Source of the DNA: Alloboseaceae bacterium BT-24-1
GTDB lineage: Bacteria > Pseudomonadota > Alphaproteobacteria > Rhizobiales > Beijerinckiaceae
DNA: 64,000 nucleotides
Assembly (NCBI GenBank): GCA_025846845.1
Contig: JAOYTL010000001.1
Coordinates: forward strand, 62,001 to 126,000
Reading direction: 5' to 3'
This document shows, one piece after another, positions 53,517 through 62,722 of this stretch (positions are counted from its first letter, which is position 1; every line of letters begins with the position of its first letter). The position numbers were made by a program, and so were the translations under genes. The notes beneath the pieces are model-generated. The model was not told the origin of the DNA, searched no databases, and saw nothing but the letters and a program-made list of their open reading frames with translations.

Positions 53517-53890
53517 GCGGTCGTAATGGCGATGGGCGGTGAGACCGTGACGACGACGGTCGAGGGCCGCGAGCGCTACGGCGTGATCATCCGCTATCCC
53601 CGTGACTTGCGCTCCAATCCACATGTGATCCGCGCGAGGTCCAGATCTCGACGCCGTCCGGCGCCAGCGTGCCGCTCGGCGAGGTCGCAAGCGTCGAGCG
53701 CAAGCGCGGCGCGACCTCAATCCGGACCGAGAACGGCGAGCTCGCGGTCTATATCTTCGTGGACAAAGCCGGGCGCGACCTCGGCGGCTATGTCCGCGAT
53801 GCGCAGTACGCGATCGCGCAAAGCGTCAAGCTGCCTGCGGGCTACCGCATCGCCTGGAGCGGGCAGTTCGAGTATCTCGAACGGGCCGAG
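53517..53890 (+). pseudogene. cusA: CusA/CzcA RND efflux pump fragment with frameshift
   Basis: VVMAMGGETVTTTVEGRERYG, then RYPRDLRSNPH in one frame, and, after a shift near 53620-53640, REVQISTPSGASVPLGEVASVE to QFEYLERAE in another. This is a central piece (about 120 residues) of the roughly 1050-residue heavy-metal RND pump, truncated at both ends. It no longer encodes a pump. Confidence 0.75.
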
Positions 53891-54021
53891 CAGCATAGCG
53901 AATCCACGTTGGATGCCTCCCAGAAGGCACGCAGGAGGGCAGGGGCGGCGGCGCAGGTCGATGGCCACCGCAGACGTCGTAGTGACGCTATAATCACTTG
54001 CTATATTAACTTACCGATCTC

Positions 54022-54400
54022 GCTATTGCGCATCAAACAATCCGAACAAGGCGTCGCCCGTCGCAGCCAGTGTCGGAAAGCGTCGATAGGCCACGGTCCC
54101 GGCGGCTGTGAACGTCAACGGCACTGGGACTGAGCGCGTATCGTCGAGACGATGCACGACACCTGCGGCCTGACCAGCCGAGACCTTCTCGCCCGTTTTG
54201 ACGAAAGGCTCGAACAGCCCTTCGCACGGCGAAAATATCGCCCCCTCCCGGATGAACCTGACGAATTGTGTCCGCTCCGGTCGCTTCGCTTCGATATCCG
54301 GAGCAATTCCGTACTCGCAAAGAACGCGGGCCAGTCCATCCTCCGCGATTGCCAGACCCTCGCGTGAAAAGGGTGCCCGAAAGCCCGCTTCTTTCCCTTG
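54022..54400 (-). pseudogene. C-terminal stub of a succinylglutamate desuccinylase/aspartoacylase-family gene
   Basis: Read on the minus strand to the TAG at 54022, the frame gives LAIAEDGLARVLCEYGI, GAIFSPCEGLFEPFVKTGE, KVSAGQAAGVVHRLDD and GTVAYRRFPTLAATGDALF, the C-terminal part and beta domain of the family. There is no in-frame ATG, GTG or TTG I could find upstream and none of the zinc-ligand motifs. It is a 5'-truncated relic. The intact homologue at 9912-10907 is not an obvious close copy. Confidence 0.6.
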
Positions 54401-54522
54401 AGCCAGTCTCTGGCCGGAGAGGCTGATTTCTGCCGACAGGTCGATACTTGCCGACAGGTTTGACTGCGCCTCCGTGGGCGGTCAGATTGAAATCAAAATA
54501 AGATCAAACTGGGAGAGATGCG

Positions 54523-55419
54523 GTGGTGGTCGGCGCAAGCCGACTCACAGGTTCAATTGATCAGCGCTGGAAACCTTCGCGCCGCGCCTTGCTCGCCGGC
54601 GCTACGGCCTCCGTTGTCCTATCGGGTGGCGCGCGCGCCGGGCAGCCATTCCGCTTCGGATCGACGCCCGTATTCCTGACCTCCGACCTCCAGCTGCTCG
54701 AAGCGCTGCAGCACTATCTGACGATCGCCATGGGGGTCGAGGTCCAGCTTGTTCTCAAGCGGACCTACCAGGAGATCACCTCGCAACTGCTCTCTGGGCT
54801 GCTCGATGCGGCGTGGATCTGCGGGTTTCCCTTCGTGGCCTATCGCCGCGAACTGGACCTGGTTGCGGTGCCAATCTGGCGTGGCAAGCCGAGCTATCAG
54901 TCTTATCTGCTCGTCAGTGCCGATCGCGAGGCGGCTGATATCGCCGATCTGCGCGGTGACATCCATGCGTTCTCCGACCCCGACTCGAATTCGGGATATC
55001 TCGTGACGAGGGCTCTGCTGGCGGAGCGGGCAAGCAAGCCCCAGGATTTCTTCAAGCGGACATTCTTCACCTATGGGCATCGGAACGTCGTCCGGGCGGT
55101 CGCGGCGGGACTTGCCCAGTCCGGCAGCGTCGACGGCTATGTCTGGGAGGTGCTGACCGAGACCGAGCCGGAGCTGACGCGGCAGACCAAGGTTGCCTGG
55201 CGCTCCGATTGGATGGGGTTCCCTCCGATCGCGACGTCCGCCGGCAATGCCGCGAGTGAGGCAATTGGGCGACTTCGGCGAGCGCTGATCGATATGCCCA
55301 CCGAGCAGACAGGCCGAAGCGTTCTCTCGCTGTTGCGGCTCGACGGGTTCGCGACCGGCGATCCTGCGCTCTTTGACGGCATCGCAAGTCGTGTCGAGTT
55401 GGTGAGGGCGTTCGGATGA
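54523..55419 (+). CDS. aioX: arsenite-sensing periplasmic binding protein AioX (PhnD family)
   Basis: 298 residues from a GTG at 54523 with GGGAGAG upstream. A twin-arginine-like export signal (SRRALLAGATASVVLSGGARAG) is followed by a PhnD-type fold (FRFGSTPVFLTSDLQLLEAL; DPDSNSGYLVTR). C100 in AAWICGFPFV is the only cysteine; AioX of Agrobacterium needs one conserved cysteine to bind As(III). The gene overlaps the histidine kinase by 4 bases. It detects arsenite in the periplasm and signals to AioS. Confidence 0.88.
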   Translation: MVVGASRLTGSIDQRWKPSRRALLAGATASVVLSGGARAGQPFRFGSTPVFLTSDLQLLEALQHYLTIAMGVEVQLVLKRTYQEITSQLLSGLLDAAWICGFPFVAYRRELDLVAVPIWRGKPSYQSYLLVSADREAADIADLRGDIHAFSDPDSNSGYLVTRALLAERASKPQDFFKRTFFTYGHRNVVRAVAAGLAQSGSVDGYVWEVLTETEPELTRQTKVAWRSDWMGFPPIATSAGNAASEAIGRLRRALIDMPTEQTGRSVLSLLRLDGFATGDPALFDGIASRVELVRAFG

Positions 55420-56873
55420 GGCGTGCCTCGCTCGATCCGCGGCGCTGGCCGCTCGCCTTCAAGGCGCCCGCGCTGGTGGCGGCCTTCATGCTGATCGTCA
55501 GCATCGTCATGACCAATGCGGTGCTGTCGAGACTGCGCGAGACCCAGGAACGGCAGCTCGCGGCGATGTCGACGATCTATCTCAACGGCCTCGCTTCAGC
55601 GCTCATTCCGCATGTGCTGCGGGAGGACATCTGGGAGGTGTTTGACATCATCGAGCGAGGCGCCTCGCTCGAGGGCGGCTTTGGCCGCGCCCGCATCGTC
55701 GTCGTCGACAACAAAGGGGAAACGCTCGCTGCCAGCGACCCTCGGCAAGTGCCGGTGCTCAGTCGGCAATCGGGCCGCGACCGGCATTTTCAGGGTGATG
55801 CATTGCTGACGGTCGATAGCGAGAAGGCGCGCGCCTTCGCTCGCAGGCCCCTGGTCTACCAGGATCGCGGGATCGGCGAGATCTATGTCGACTACGACAT
55901 CAGCCACCTCCTGCGGGAGCGCGGCGATGTACTTCGCACCTTGATCGCCACCAACGCCGCGATCGCCTTGCTGCTGGCAGCCTTCGGCTACTGGATCATC
56001 AGGCGCATGCTCGGTCCACTCGGTACCTTGTCCCGCCATCTCGATCTCAGCGTCTCCGGACCGGTTCAGTCGATTCCGTCAAATGAGATTGCTGGATCGA
56101 CACGAGAATTCCGGCGTCTTTTCGTCCGTTTCAACGCGATGGCTGATGCCGTGAACGAGCGCGAGGCGATCGCCAAGGAACTTGCGAATGAGGAGCGCCT
56201 GGCGAGCCTCGGCCGCCTCGCGTCTGGTATGGCGCACGAGATCAACAATCCCCTTGGCGGGTTGTTCAACGCGATCGACACCTTGAAGCGCCATGGCGAG
56301 AAGCCATCGGTCCGCGCGACCTCGCTCAATCTCATCGAGCGAGGTCTGAAGGGCATACGCGATGTCGTGCGCTCGACGCTTGCGGCCTATCGTGCCGATC
56401 GCGATCCGAGGCACCTGGCCTCGGCCGACTTGGACGATCTTCGCCTGCTTGTCGGGCCCGAGATCACACGGCGCGCGCTGGCGCTGGATTGGCAGAACCT
56501 GCTCGACGGAGAGCTGCCTATCGAAGCCACGGCGTTCCGGCAAGTCGCCCTGAACCTGCTGCTCAATGCGATTCAAGTCAGCCCTTCGGGGGCGGCAGTC
56601 ATCTTCATCAGCGCCATCGAAGGCGAATGCCTGTTGCTTGAGGTTCATGACCAGGGCCCAGGGTTCAGCCCCGAAGCCCGAGCTGTCCTTGCCGGCGAAA
56701 GCAACCGACCCGCTCCGATCGGCGAGGGGACGGGGCTTGGGCTTTGGGTCACGCGCCGGCTGCTGCAGGACATGGGAGGGCACGCGGTGATCGCCACCTC
56801 GCCTTTGGGCGGTGCCGTGGTCAGCGTGAGGATCCCTGTCGGGGCGAGAGAGGAGCTTCGCGATGTCGCTTGA
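55416..56873 (+). CDS. aioS: sensor histidine kinase AioS
   Basis: 485 residues. Membrane helices at about 17-36 and 175-197 frame a periplasmic sensor region; a HAMP-like linker follows. The phosphorylated histidine is H274 in GMAHEINNPLGG. ATPase boxes: LNLLLNAIQ (N), DQGPGFSP (G1) and GEGTGLGLWV (G2). It receives the AioX signal and phosphorylates AioR. Overlap with aioR is 11 bases. Confidence 0.88.
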   Translation: MRRASLDPRRWPLAFKAPALVAAFMLIVSIVMTNAVLSRLRETQERQLAAMSTIYLNGLASALIPHVLREDIWEVFDIIERGASLEGGFGRARIVVVDNKGETLAASDPRQVPVLSRQSGRDRHFQGDALLTVDSEKARAFARRPLVYQDRGIGEIYVDYDISHLLRERGDVLRTLIATNAAIALLLAAFGYWIIRRMLGPLGTLSRHLDLSVSGPVQSIPSNEIAGSTREFRRLFVRFNAMADAVNEREAIAKELANEERLASLGRLASGMAHEINNPLGGLFNAIDTLKRHGEKPSVRATSLNLIERGLKGIRDVVRSTLAAYRADRDPRHLASADLDDLRLLVGPEITRRALALDWQNLLDGELPIEATAFRQVALNLLLNAIQVSPSGAAVIFISAIEGECLLLEVHDQGPGFSPEARAVLAGESNRPAPIGEGTGLGLWVTRRLLQDMGGHAVIATSPLGGAVVSVRIPVGAREELRDVA

Positions 56874-58179
56874 ACGCTGCGCGATCGGCCTGATCGAGGA
56901 TGATCTCATCATGGGCGAATCCCTCGTACAGCGGCTTGCCATCGAGGGAGCCGAGGTCACCTGGTGGAGAACCAAGGCGGAGGCCGTACAGGGCCTCTCG
57001 AAACGCCGGCCGCAGGCTGTGATCTGCGATCTCAAGCTCCCGGATGGCAATGGCGAGGAGATCTTCCTCGAGACCGCGAAGTCCGAGCGGGCTCCGCCGT
57101 TCCTGTTCATGACCGCCTTCGGCGAAATCGACCAGGCGGTGAGGCTGATGCGCTGCGGCGCCGGTGACTACGTCACAAAGCCGTTCGAGATGTCCTCCTT
57201 CCTTGAGCGCCTGGAGACACTTGTCGAACCGACCGAGCAGGAAGGCCAAGGGGTCTTGGGCGTGTCGTCGGCGATGCGCGCCCTTGAGAGCACTCTGGTT
57301 CGGCTGGCGAAGGTTGGCGCGCCGGTTCTGCTGACCGGTGAAACCGGGAGCGGAAAGGAGGTCTGCGCCCGTCTGCTACACGCCTCGCGAGGCAAGACCG
57401 GTCCGTTCATGGCGGTGAACTGCGCGGCGATCCCGGCGGAGTTGATGGAGAGCGAGCTCTTTGGCCATGAGAGGGGGGCCTTCTCGGGCGCACACGCGCG
57501 CCATCTCGGCTATGCCGAGCGTGCCGGCGCGGGGACATTGTTTCTCGATGAGATCGGCGATCTGGCGCCCAAGCTCCAGGCCAAGCTTCTGCGGCTTCTT
57601 GAGGAGCGCAGCTTTACCCGGGTCGGCGGAGAGCAGGTCATTCCGTTCAAGGCCAGAGTGGTTTGCGCCACCAATGCCGACTTGCCGCAGAAGGTGAAGG
57701 AAGGCTCGTTCCGCGAGGACCTGCTCTACCGGATCAACGTTGTCCATGTCCCGGTTCCGCCGCTGCGCGACCGCGGGGAGGACATCACGTGGTTGATGGA
57801 CCGCTTTGTCGCGGAGTTCACCGGGGATGGCGACGACCGAATCCAGGGCACGAGCGCGCTGGCCGTGGAGTCGGCGCTCGCCCATGCTTGGCCCGGCAAT
57901 GTCCGTGAGCTCCGTAACCGCGTCGAGCGTGCGATCGCGCTGGGGTATGGTCCGCTGCTGATGCCCGGCGATCTGTTTCCTGAGCTCGGACCCGTCTTCA
58001 AGTCGGCGCATCGAGACGGGCTCGAGGGAATTCGCGACGATGCTGAGCGTCGCCATATCGCTCACGTTCTTGCTGAGCACGGCGGAGCGGTGCTGGCGAC
58101 GGCCAAAGCACTGGCAATTTCGCGGACGACCCTGTGGGAGAAGATGAAGCGTCACGGGATTACGCCGACGGGTGAGTGA
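56863..58179 (+). CDS. aioR: sigma-54-dependent response regulator AioR
   Basis: 438 residues in NtrC order. Receiver domain with acceptor D56 (VICDLKLPDG) and the K of VTKPFE; AAA+ domain with Walker A TGETGSGKEV and the sigma-54 contact loop GAFSGAHA (GAFTGA in most relatives); Fis-type helix-turn-helix at the end (VLATAKALAISRTTLWEKMKRHG). It activates the aioBA promoter, whose -24/-12 element and a candidate enhancer lie just downstream of this gene. Confidence 0.9.
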   Translation: MSLERCAIGLIEDDLIMGESLVQRLAIEGAEVTWWRTKAEAVQGLSKRRPQAVICDLKLPDGNGEEIFLETAKSERAPPFLFMTAFGEIDQAVRLMRCGAGDYVTKPFEMSSFLERLETLVEPTEQEGQGVLGVSSAMRALESTLVRLAKVGAPVLLTGETGSGKEVCARLLHASRGKTGPFMAVNCAAIPAELMESELFGHERGAFSGAHARHLGYAERAGAGTLFLDEIGDLAPKLQAKLLRLLEERSFTRVGGEQVIPFKARVVCATNADLPQKVKEGSFREDLLYRINVVHVPVPPLRDRGEDITWLMDRFVAEFTGDGDDRIQGTSALAVESALAHAWPGNVRELRNRVERAIALGYGPLLMPGDLFPELGPVFKSAHRDGLEGIRDDAERRHIAHVLAEHGGAVLATAKALAISRTTLWEKMKRHGITPTGE

Positions 58180-58206
58180 TCGGAGTTTCGAACTTTCGCA
58201 CCCGCA

Positions 58207-58230
58207 GCATGTTCGGAAACGCGAACATGC
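58207..58230. promoter_or_regulatory. candidate AioR enhancer site (perfect palindrome)
   Basis: GCATGTTCG-N6-CGAACATGC, two perfect 9-base arms, ends 61 bases before the -24 element of the aioB promoter. Position and symmetry fit an upstream activating sequence for an NtrC-type regulator. Binding is inferred. Confidence 0.6.
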
Positions 58231-58290
58231 ACGCAAGAGATCCAAGTCTTATCGCACTGGTTCTGCTGACCTTTTTCTGCCCGGACGGTA

Positions 58291-58306
58291 CGGCACGTAG
58301 CCTGCA
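58291..58306 (+). promoter_or_regulatory. sigma-54 (-24/-12) promoter of aioBA
   Basis: CGGCAC-GTAGC-CTGCA matches TGGCAC-N5-TTGCA at all but two positions and keeps GG and GC exactly 10 bases apart. Transcription should start near 58318, leaving a short leader to the aioB ATG at 58350. AioR being a sigma-54 activator supports the call. Confidence 0.75.
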
Positions 58307-58349
58307 ATCACCTCCTACCGCTCACGAGAAGCTGGTTGGAGGATGTCCG

Positions 58350-58871
58350 ATGAAGAAGTGCGATCTGATGGTCGATCTCGGCCGTCGCCGTTTCCTGTCG
58401 GGAGCGGGCATGGCCGCGGCCGGAGCCGCTGCGACAACGATCGGCTCCGGGCCTGCTCAGGCAAAGCCTGCTGCGGCTCTGGTCGACTACCCCGTGAGCC
58501 GACTCGGCACGGTTGCCGAGCTCAAGGTCAATGAGCCCAAGGATGTCAGCTATCCGGACGGCGACGCGCCAGGCGTTCTGATCAAGCTCGGCAAGCGCGT
58601 GCCCGGCGGTGTGGGGCCGGACGGTGACATCGTCGGCTTCTCCACGCTCTGCCCGCATAAAGGTTATCCGCTGGCGTTCAACACGGCCGACAAGACCCTG
58701 AACTGCCCGGGGCATTACTCACGCTTCGATTGCGAGGCTGGCGGCCAGCAGATCTGGGGGCAATCGACCCAGAACCTGCCGCAATACGCCCTGCGCGTCG
58801 AAGCCAATGGCGACATCGTGGCGGAAGGGCTCGACGAGCTCCTCTACGGCCGCCTGTCCAACGTGCTCTGA
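58350..58871 (+). CDS. aioB: arsenite oxidase small (Rieske) subunit AioB
   Basis: 173 residues from the ATG at 58350 with GGAGG upstream; the longer frame from 58176 runs through the promoter. A strong Tat signal (GRRRFLSGAGM, cleavage near AQAKP) exports the folded AioAB pair. Rieske ligands are in CPHKGYPL and CPGHYSRFD. The two extra cysteines that form a disulfide in many Rieske proteins are Y and G here, as reported for some AioB proteins. It carries electrons from AioA to the cytochrome. Confidence 0.93.
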   Translation: MKKCDLMVDLGRRRFLSGAGMAAAGAAATTIGSGPAQAKPAAALVDYPVSRLGTVAELKVNEPKDVSYPDGDAPGVLIKLGKRVPGGVGPDGDIVGFSTLCPHKGYPLAFNTADKTLNCPGHYSRFDCEAGGQQIWGQSTQNLPQYALRVEANGDIVAEGLDELLYGRLSNVL

Positions 58872-58882
58872 GGGAGGCCGAG

Positions 58883-61345
58883 ATGACCTACAAGCGCCAG
58901 ATCGACCGTCTCCCGATCGTCCCTGCGGATGCCAAGGAGCACAACGTCACCTGCCATTTCTGCATCGTCGGGTGCGGCTACAAAGCCTACACCTGGGACA
59001 TCAACAAGCAGGGCGGCACGGAGCCGAGCCAGAACAAATTCAAGGTCGACCTCGCCAAGCAGCAGGGCGCCGACAGCCCGGCCTGGTACGCGCCGTCGAT
59101 GTACAACATCGTCAAACAGGGTGGAAAAGACGTCCACCTCGTCATCATGCCGGACAAGAACTGTGCGGTGAACTCAGGTCTCGGCTCCGTCCGCGGCGCT
59201 CGCATGGCCGAGACATCCTATTCGGAAGCCCGTTCGACCCAGCAGCAGCGCCTGACCGATCCGATGGTCTGGCGCTATGGCGCGATGTCGCCGACCTCCT
59301 GGGACGATGCGCTCGACCTCGTCGCTCGCGTCACCTGCCAGATCATCAAGGACCAGGGCGAGGACGGGCTTTTCGTCTCTGCCTTCGACCATGGTGGTGC
59401 CGGCGGCGGCTATGAGAACACCTGGGGCACCGGCAAGCTCTATTTCGGCGCCATGAAAGTAAAGAACATCCGCATCCACAATCGGCCGGCCTATAATTCC
59501 GAGGTCCATGCCACGCGCGACATGGGCGTCGGCGAACTCAACAATTGCTATGAGGATGCGCAGCTTGCCGACACGATCGTCGTCGTCGGGGCGAACCCGC
59601 TAGAGACGCAGACCAATTACTTCCTGAACCATTGGGTGCCGAACCTGCGCGGTACTTCGGTCGACAAGAAGCGCGCCGAGCTTCCGAACGAAGCCCATGC
59701 CCAGGGGCGCATCGTTATCGTGGATCCGCGGCGCACCGTGACGGTCAATGCCTGCGAGGCCGAGGCGGGCAAGGACCGCGTGATGCACCTCGCCATCAAT
59801 TCCGGTACGGACCTGGCGCTGTTCAATGCCTGGATGACCTACATCGCCGAGAAGGGCTGGGTCGACAAGGCGCTGATCGCCGCCTCGACCAACGGCTTCG
59901 ACAAGATGGTCGCAGCGAACAAGACGACGCTGGAGCAGGCCGCGGCCTTGACCGGCTTGACCGTCGACCAGATCCGCCAATCGGCGGAATGGATCGCGAT
60001 GCCGAAGGAGGGCAATGCCCGCCGCCGCACCATGTTCGCCTACGAGAAGGGGCTGATCTGGGGCAACGACAACTACCGCACCAATGGCGCGCTGGTGAAC
60101 GTTGCGCTGGCCACCGGCAATATCGGCCGCCCCGGCGGTGGCTGCGTCCGTCTGGGTGGCCACCAGGAGGGCTATTCACGCCCCTCCGACGCGCATGTCG
60201 GCCGGCCCGCGGCCTATGTCGACAAGCTGCTGATCGAAGGCAAGGGCGGGGTGCATCACATCTGGGCCTGCGACCACTACAAGACGACCCTCAACGCGCA
60301 TCAGTTCAAGCGCACCTACAAGAAGCGCAGCGATTTGGTGAAAGAGGCGATGGATTCCGTGCCGTTTGGCGATCGCCCGGCATTGGTCAACGCCATCGTC
60401 GACGCGATCAAGAAGGGCGGCCTGTTCTCGGTCGACGTCGACATCGTGCCTAGCCAGATCGGTCAGGCTGCTCATGTCTGGCTGCCGGCCGCGACCTCGG
60501 GCGAGATGAACCTGACCTCGATGAATGGCGAGCGCCGCATGCGCCTCGTCGAGCGCTACATGGACCCTCCCGGCCAATCGATGCCCGACTGCCTGATCGC
60601 GGCGCGCATCGCCAACAATATGGAGCGTGTCTTCCGGGAGATCGGCATGGCCCAGGCCGCCGACAACTTCAAAGGCTTCGATTGGAAGACCGAGGAAGAC
60701 GCCTTCATGGACGGCTACCACAAGCACGAGAAGGGCGGCGAGCACGTCACCTACGCGCGCTTGAAGGCCGCGGGCACGAACGGCTTCCAGGAGCCGGCGA
60801 CCGGCTTCGCGGACGGCAAGATCGCCGGCACCAAACGCCTCTTCGCCGACGGAAAGTTCGGCGGCAAGGATGGCAAGGCGACCTTCATGGAGACGCAGTG
60901 GCGCGGGCTCCAGGCGGCGGGCAAGCAGGCCGAGAAGGACAAGTTCGCCTTCCTGATCAACAACGGGCGCGCCAACCTGGTCTGGCAGAATGCCTATCTC
61001 GATCAGCACAACGACTTCGTCATGGACCGCCAGCCCTATCCCTTCATCGAGCTCAACCCGGCCGATATGGCCGAGCTCGGGCTGAAGCAGGGTGATCTGG
61101 TCGAGGTCTACAACGACAATGGCTCGACGCAGGCCATGGCCTATCCGACGCCGTCGGCAAAGCGGAAGCAGGCTTTCATGCTCTTCGCTTATCCGACGGG
61201 CGTGCAAGGCAATGTCGTCTCGGCCGGCGTCAATGAGTTCGTGATCCCGAACTACAAGCAGACCTGGGGCAATATCCGGAAGATCGCGAGTGCGCCCGAG
61301 GGCACGCGGCATCTGTCCTTCAAGAGCCAGGAATACGCGGTCTAA
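58883..61345 (+). CDS. aioA: arsenite oxidase large (molybdopterin) subunit AioA
   Basis: 820 residues from the ATG at 58883, with GAGGGAGG upstream, 11 bases after aioB. C24, C27 and C31 (CHFCIVGCGYKAY) bind the [3Fe-4S] cluster; the fourth cysteine of related oxidoreductases is absent, as expected for AioA. Molybdopterin-binding segments include VVGANPLETQTNYFLNHW and the C-terminal NNGRANLVWQNAYLDQHND. It oxidises As(III) to As(V) in the periplasm, with no signal of its own, riding out with AioB. Confidence 0.95.
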   Translation: MTYKRQIDRLPIVPADAKEHNVTCHFCIVGCGYKAYTWDINKQGGTEPSQNKFKVDLAKQQGADSPAWYAPSMYNIVKQGGKDVHLVIMPDKNCAVNSGLGSVRGARMAETSYSEARSTQQQRLTDPMVWRYGAMSPTSWDDALDLVARVTCQIIKDQGEDGLFVSAFDHGGAGGGYENTWGTGKLYFGAMKVKNIRIHNRPAYNSEVHATRDMGVGELNNCYEDAQLADTIVVVGANPLETQTNYFLNHWVPNLRGTSVDKKRAELPNEAHAQGRIVIVDPRRTVTVNACEAEAGKDRVMHLAINSGTDLALFNAWMTYIAEKGWVDKALIAASTNGFDKMVAANKTTLEQAAALTGLTVDQIRQSAEWIAMPKEGNARRRTMFAYEKGLIWGNDNYRTNGALVNVALATGNIGRPGGGCVRLGGHQEGYSRPSDAHVGRPAAYVDKLLIEGKGGVHHIWACDHYKTTLNAHQFKRTYKKRSDLVKEAMDSVPFGDRPALVNAIVDAIKKGGLFSVDVDIVPSQIGQAAHVWLPAATSGEMNLTSMNGERRMRLVERYMDPPGQSMPDCLIAARIANNMERVFREIGMAQAADNFKGFDWKTEEDAFMDGYHKHEKGGEHVTYARLKAAGTNGFQEPATGFADGKIAGTKRLFADGKFGGKDGKATFMETQWRGLQAAGKQAEKDKFAFLINNGRANLVWQNAYLDQHNDFVMDRQPYPFIELNPADMAELGLKQGDLVEVYNDNGSTQAMAYPTPSAKRKQAFMLFAYPTGVQGNVVSAGVNEFVIPNYKQTWGNIRKIASAPEGTRHLSFKSQEYAV

Positions 61346-61356
61346 AGACCGCGACC

Positions 61357-61390
61357 AGGAACGGGCCGCCTGCATGAGCGGCCCGTTCCT
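61357..61390 (+). terminator. hairpin between aioA and moeA
   Basis: AGGAACGGGCCGC/GCGGCCCGTTCCT, a perfect 13-base stem with an 8-base loop, starts 12 bases after the aioA stop. It is followed by pyrimidines (CTCCCCGCC) without a U run. It may lower read-through into moeA or protect the aioBA message. Confidence 0.65.
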
Positions 61391-61419
61391 CTCCCCGCCT
61401 TCAAGCTGATAGGTTCGCC

Positions 61420-62694
61420 ATGACGCTCCCCGTTGCGGCTGATGCGCCGTCGTCGTCTCCTGTCGTCGATCGCGGCGCGACCCTACTTTCGATCTCCGAA
61501 GCTTGCGCTCGCGCGGCTGCCTATGTGGCTCCGCTGACCAGGAGGGACGTCGTCCCGGTGGCGCAGGCCTCAGGCCGCACGCTCGCCGAGCCCATCGTAG
61601 CGTGTTTTGCGGCACCGCCTTTCACCCAAACCGCCATGGACGGATATGCCTTGGCTGCCGGCGATGGAATTGCCGCAGGCGCCTGTCTCGAGGTTGTCGG
61701 CCGCGTTCCCGCAGGGAGCCACGGCGGACGGATCACTGCAGGTCGAGCTACCCGGCTCTTCACCGGGGCCCCGCTGCCGGAGGGAGCCGATGCAGTGATC
61801 ATGCAGGAGCATGTCGAGCGCGATGGCAATGCGATCATGCTGCGTCGTGCGCTCCGAGCCGGGGACAATATCCGCCACAAGGGCGAAGACATCCAACCGC
61901 TCGAAATCCTTCTCCAGGCGGGCGGGCGTCTCGACGCGCGCCACATCGCGCTGGCGGCCGCACAGGGCGTCGAGACCCTCAAGGTGAGGGCACGGCCGCG
62001 TGTTGCCGTGATCTCCACCGGAGACGAGCTCCGTCAGGTCGGTGACGTGCTCGATCCCGCCACGATCTATGATTCCAATCGGCCGATGCTGCTTGCCCTG
62101 GTCGCGCAGTCCGGCTTGGTGCCGATCGACGGCGGCTGGGTGCCGGATGAGCCCGGAACGATCTCCGATAGCCTGAGGAGCGTGGCCGAGCGAGCGGATC
62201 TGGTGATCACGAGCGGCGGCGCCTCGCTCGGCGAGGAGGACCACGCGCTCGCTGCGCTGGAGGGTGCGGGCGGGCGCGGTGAAGCGCTCAAGATCGCGTT
62301 GAAGCCCGGGAAACCGGCCGTGGTCGGCCGCATCGGTGCCGCTGCCTATCTCGGGCTACCGGGGAACCCCGTTTCGAGCCTGGTCTGCTGGCTGCTGCTG
62401 GGCCAAGCGATGATATGCACATTGGAGGGGCGGGCACCGCGCCGGCGTCTCGGCTTTCGCTTGCCCAGCATGTCAGCCTTCGACCGCCGGTCCGGGCGGA
62501 CTGAGTTCGTGCCGGCCAAGCTTGTCGGTGGTCATGCGGGCCTTGGCGTCGACATCCTCGGCCGTGGCGGTTCAGCCCGGCTGCGGCCGCTTGCCGACGC
62601 TGACGGCCTCGCCGAGATCGCAGCCGAAACAAGCGGCATTCTCCCCGGCGACACCGTGCTGTTCCATCCGTTTCGCGACGGTTTCGCCGTCTAA
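61420..62694 (+). CDS. moeA: molybdopterin molybdenumtransferase MoeA
   Basis: 424 residues. N-terminal MoeA segments include PPFTQTAMDGYAL and RLFTGAPLPEGADAVIMQEH; the MoaB/MPT-binding domain has VAVISTGDEL, IYDSNRPMLLAL and SGGASLGEEDH; PGKPAVVGRI and LGLPGNPVSSLVC follow. It inserts molybdate into the pterin needed by AioA. Housekeeping moeA is usually elsewhere, so this looks like a dedicated copy, as in other aio clusters. Confidence 0.92.
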   Translation: MTLPVAADAPSSSPVVDRGATLLSISEACARAAAYVAPLTRRDVVPVAQASGRTLAEPIVACFAAPPFTQTAMDGYALAAGDGIAAGACLEVVGRVPAGSHGGRITAGRATRLFTGAPLPEGADAVIMQEHVERDGNAIMLRRALRAGDNIRHKGEDIQPLEILLQAGGRLDARHIALAAAQGVETLKVRARPRVAVISTGDELRQVGDVLDPATIYDSNRPMLLALVAQSGLVPIDGGWVPDEPGTISDSLRSVAERADLVITSGGASLGEEDHALAALEGAGGRGEALKIALKPGKPAVVGRIGAAAYLGLPGNPVSSLVCWLLLGQAMICTLEGRAPRRRLGFRLPSMSAFDRRSGRTEFVPAKLVGGHAGLGVDILGRGGSARLRPLADADGLAEIAAETSGILPGDTVLFHPFRDGFAV

Positions 62695-62722
62695 CCCTTC
62701 ATCATCAGGAAATCCGTCCGCC

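Noticed and set aside
54033..54339. Minus-strand ORFs of 95 and 74 codons upstream of aioX
   Set aside because: They are out-of-frame shadows of the aspartoacylase-family stub, which is read in the third minus frame.
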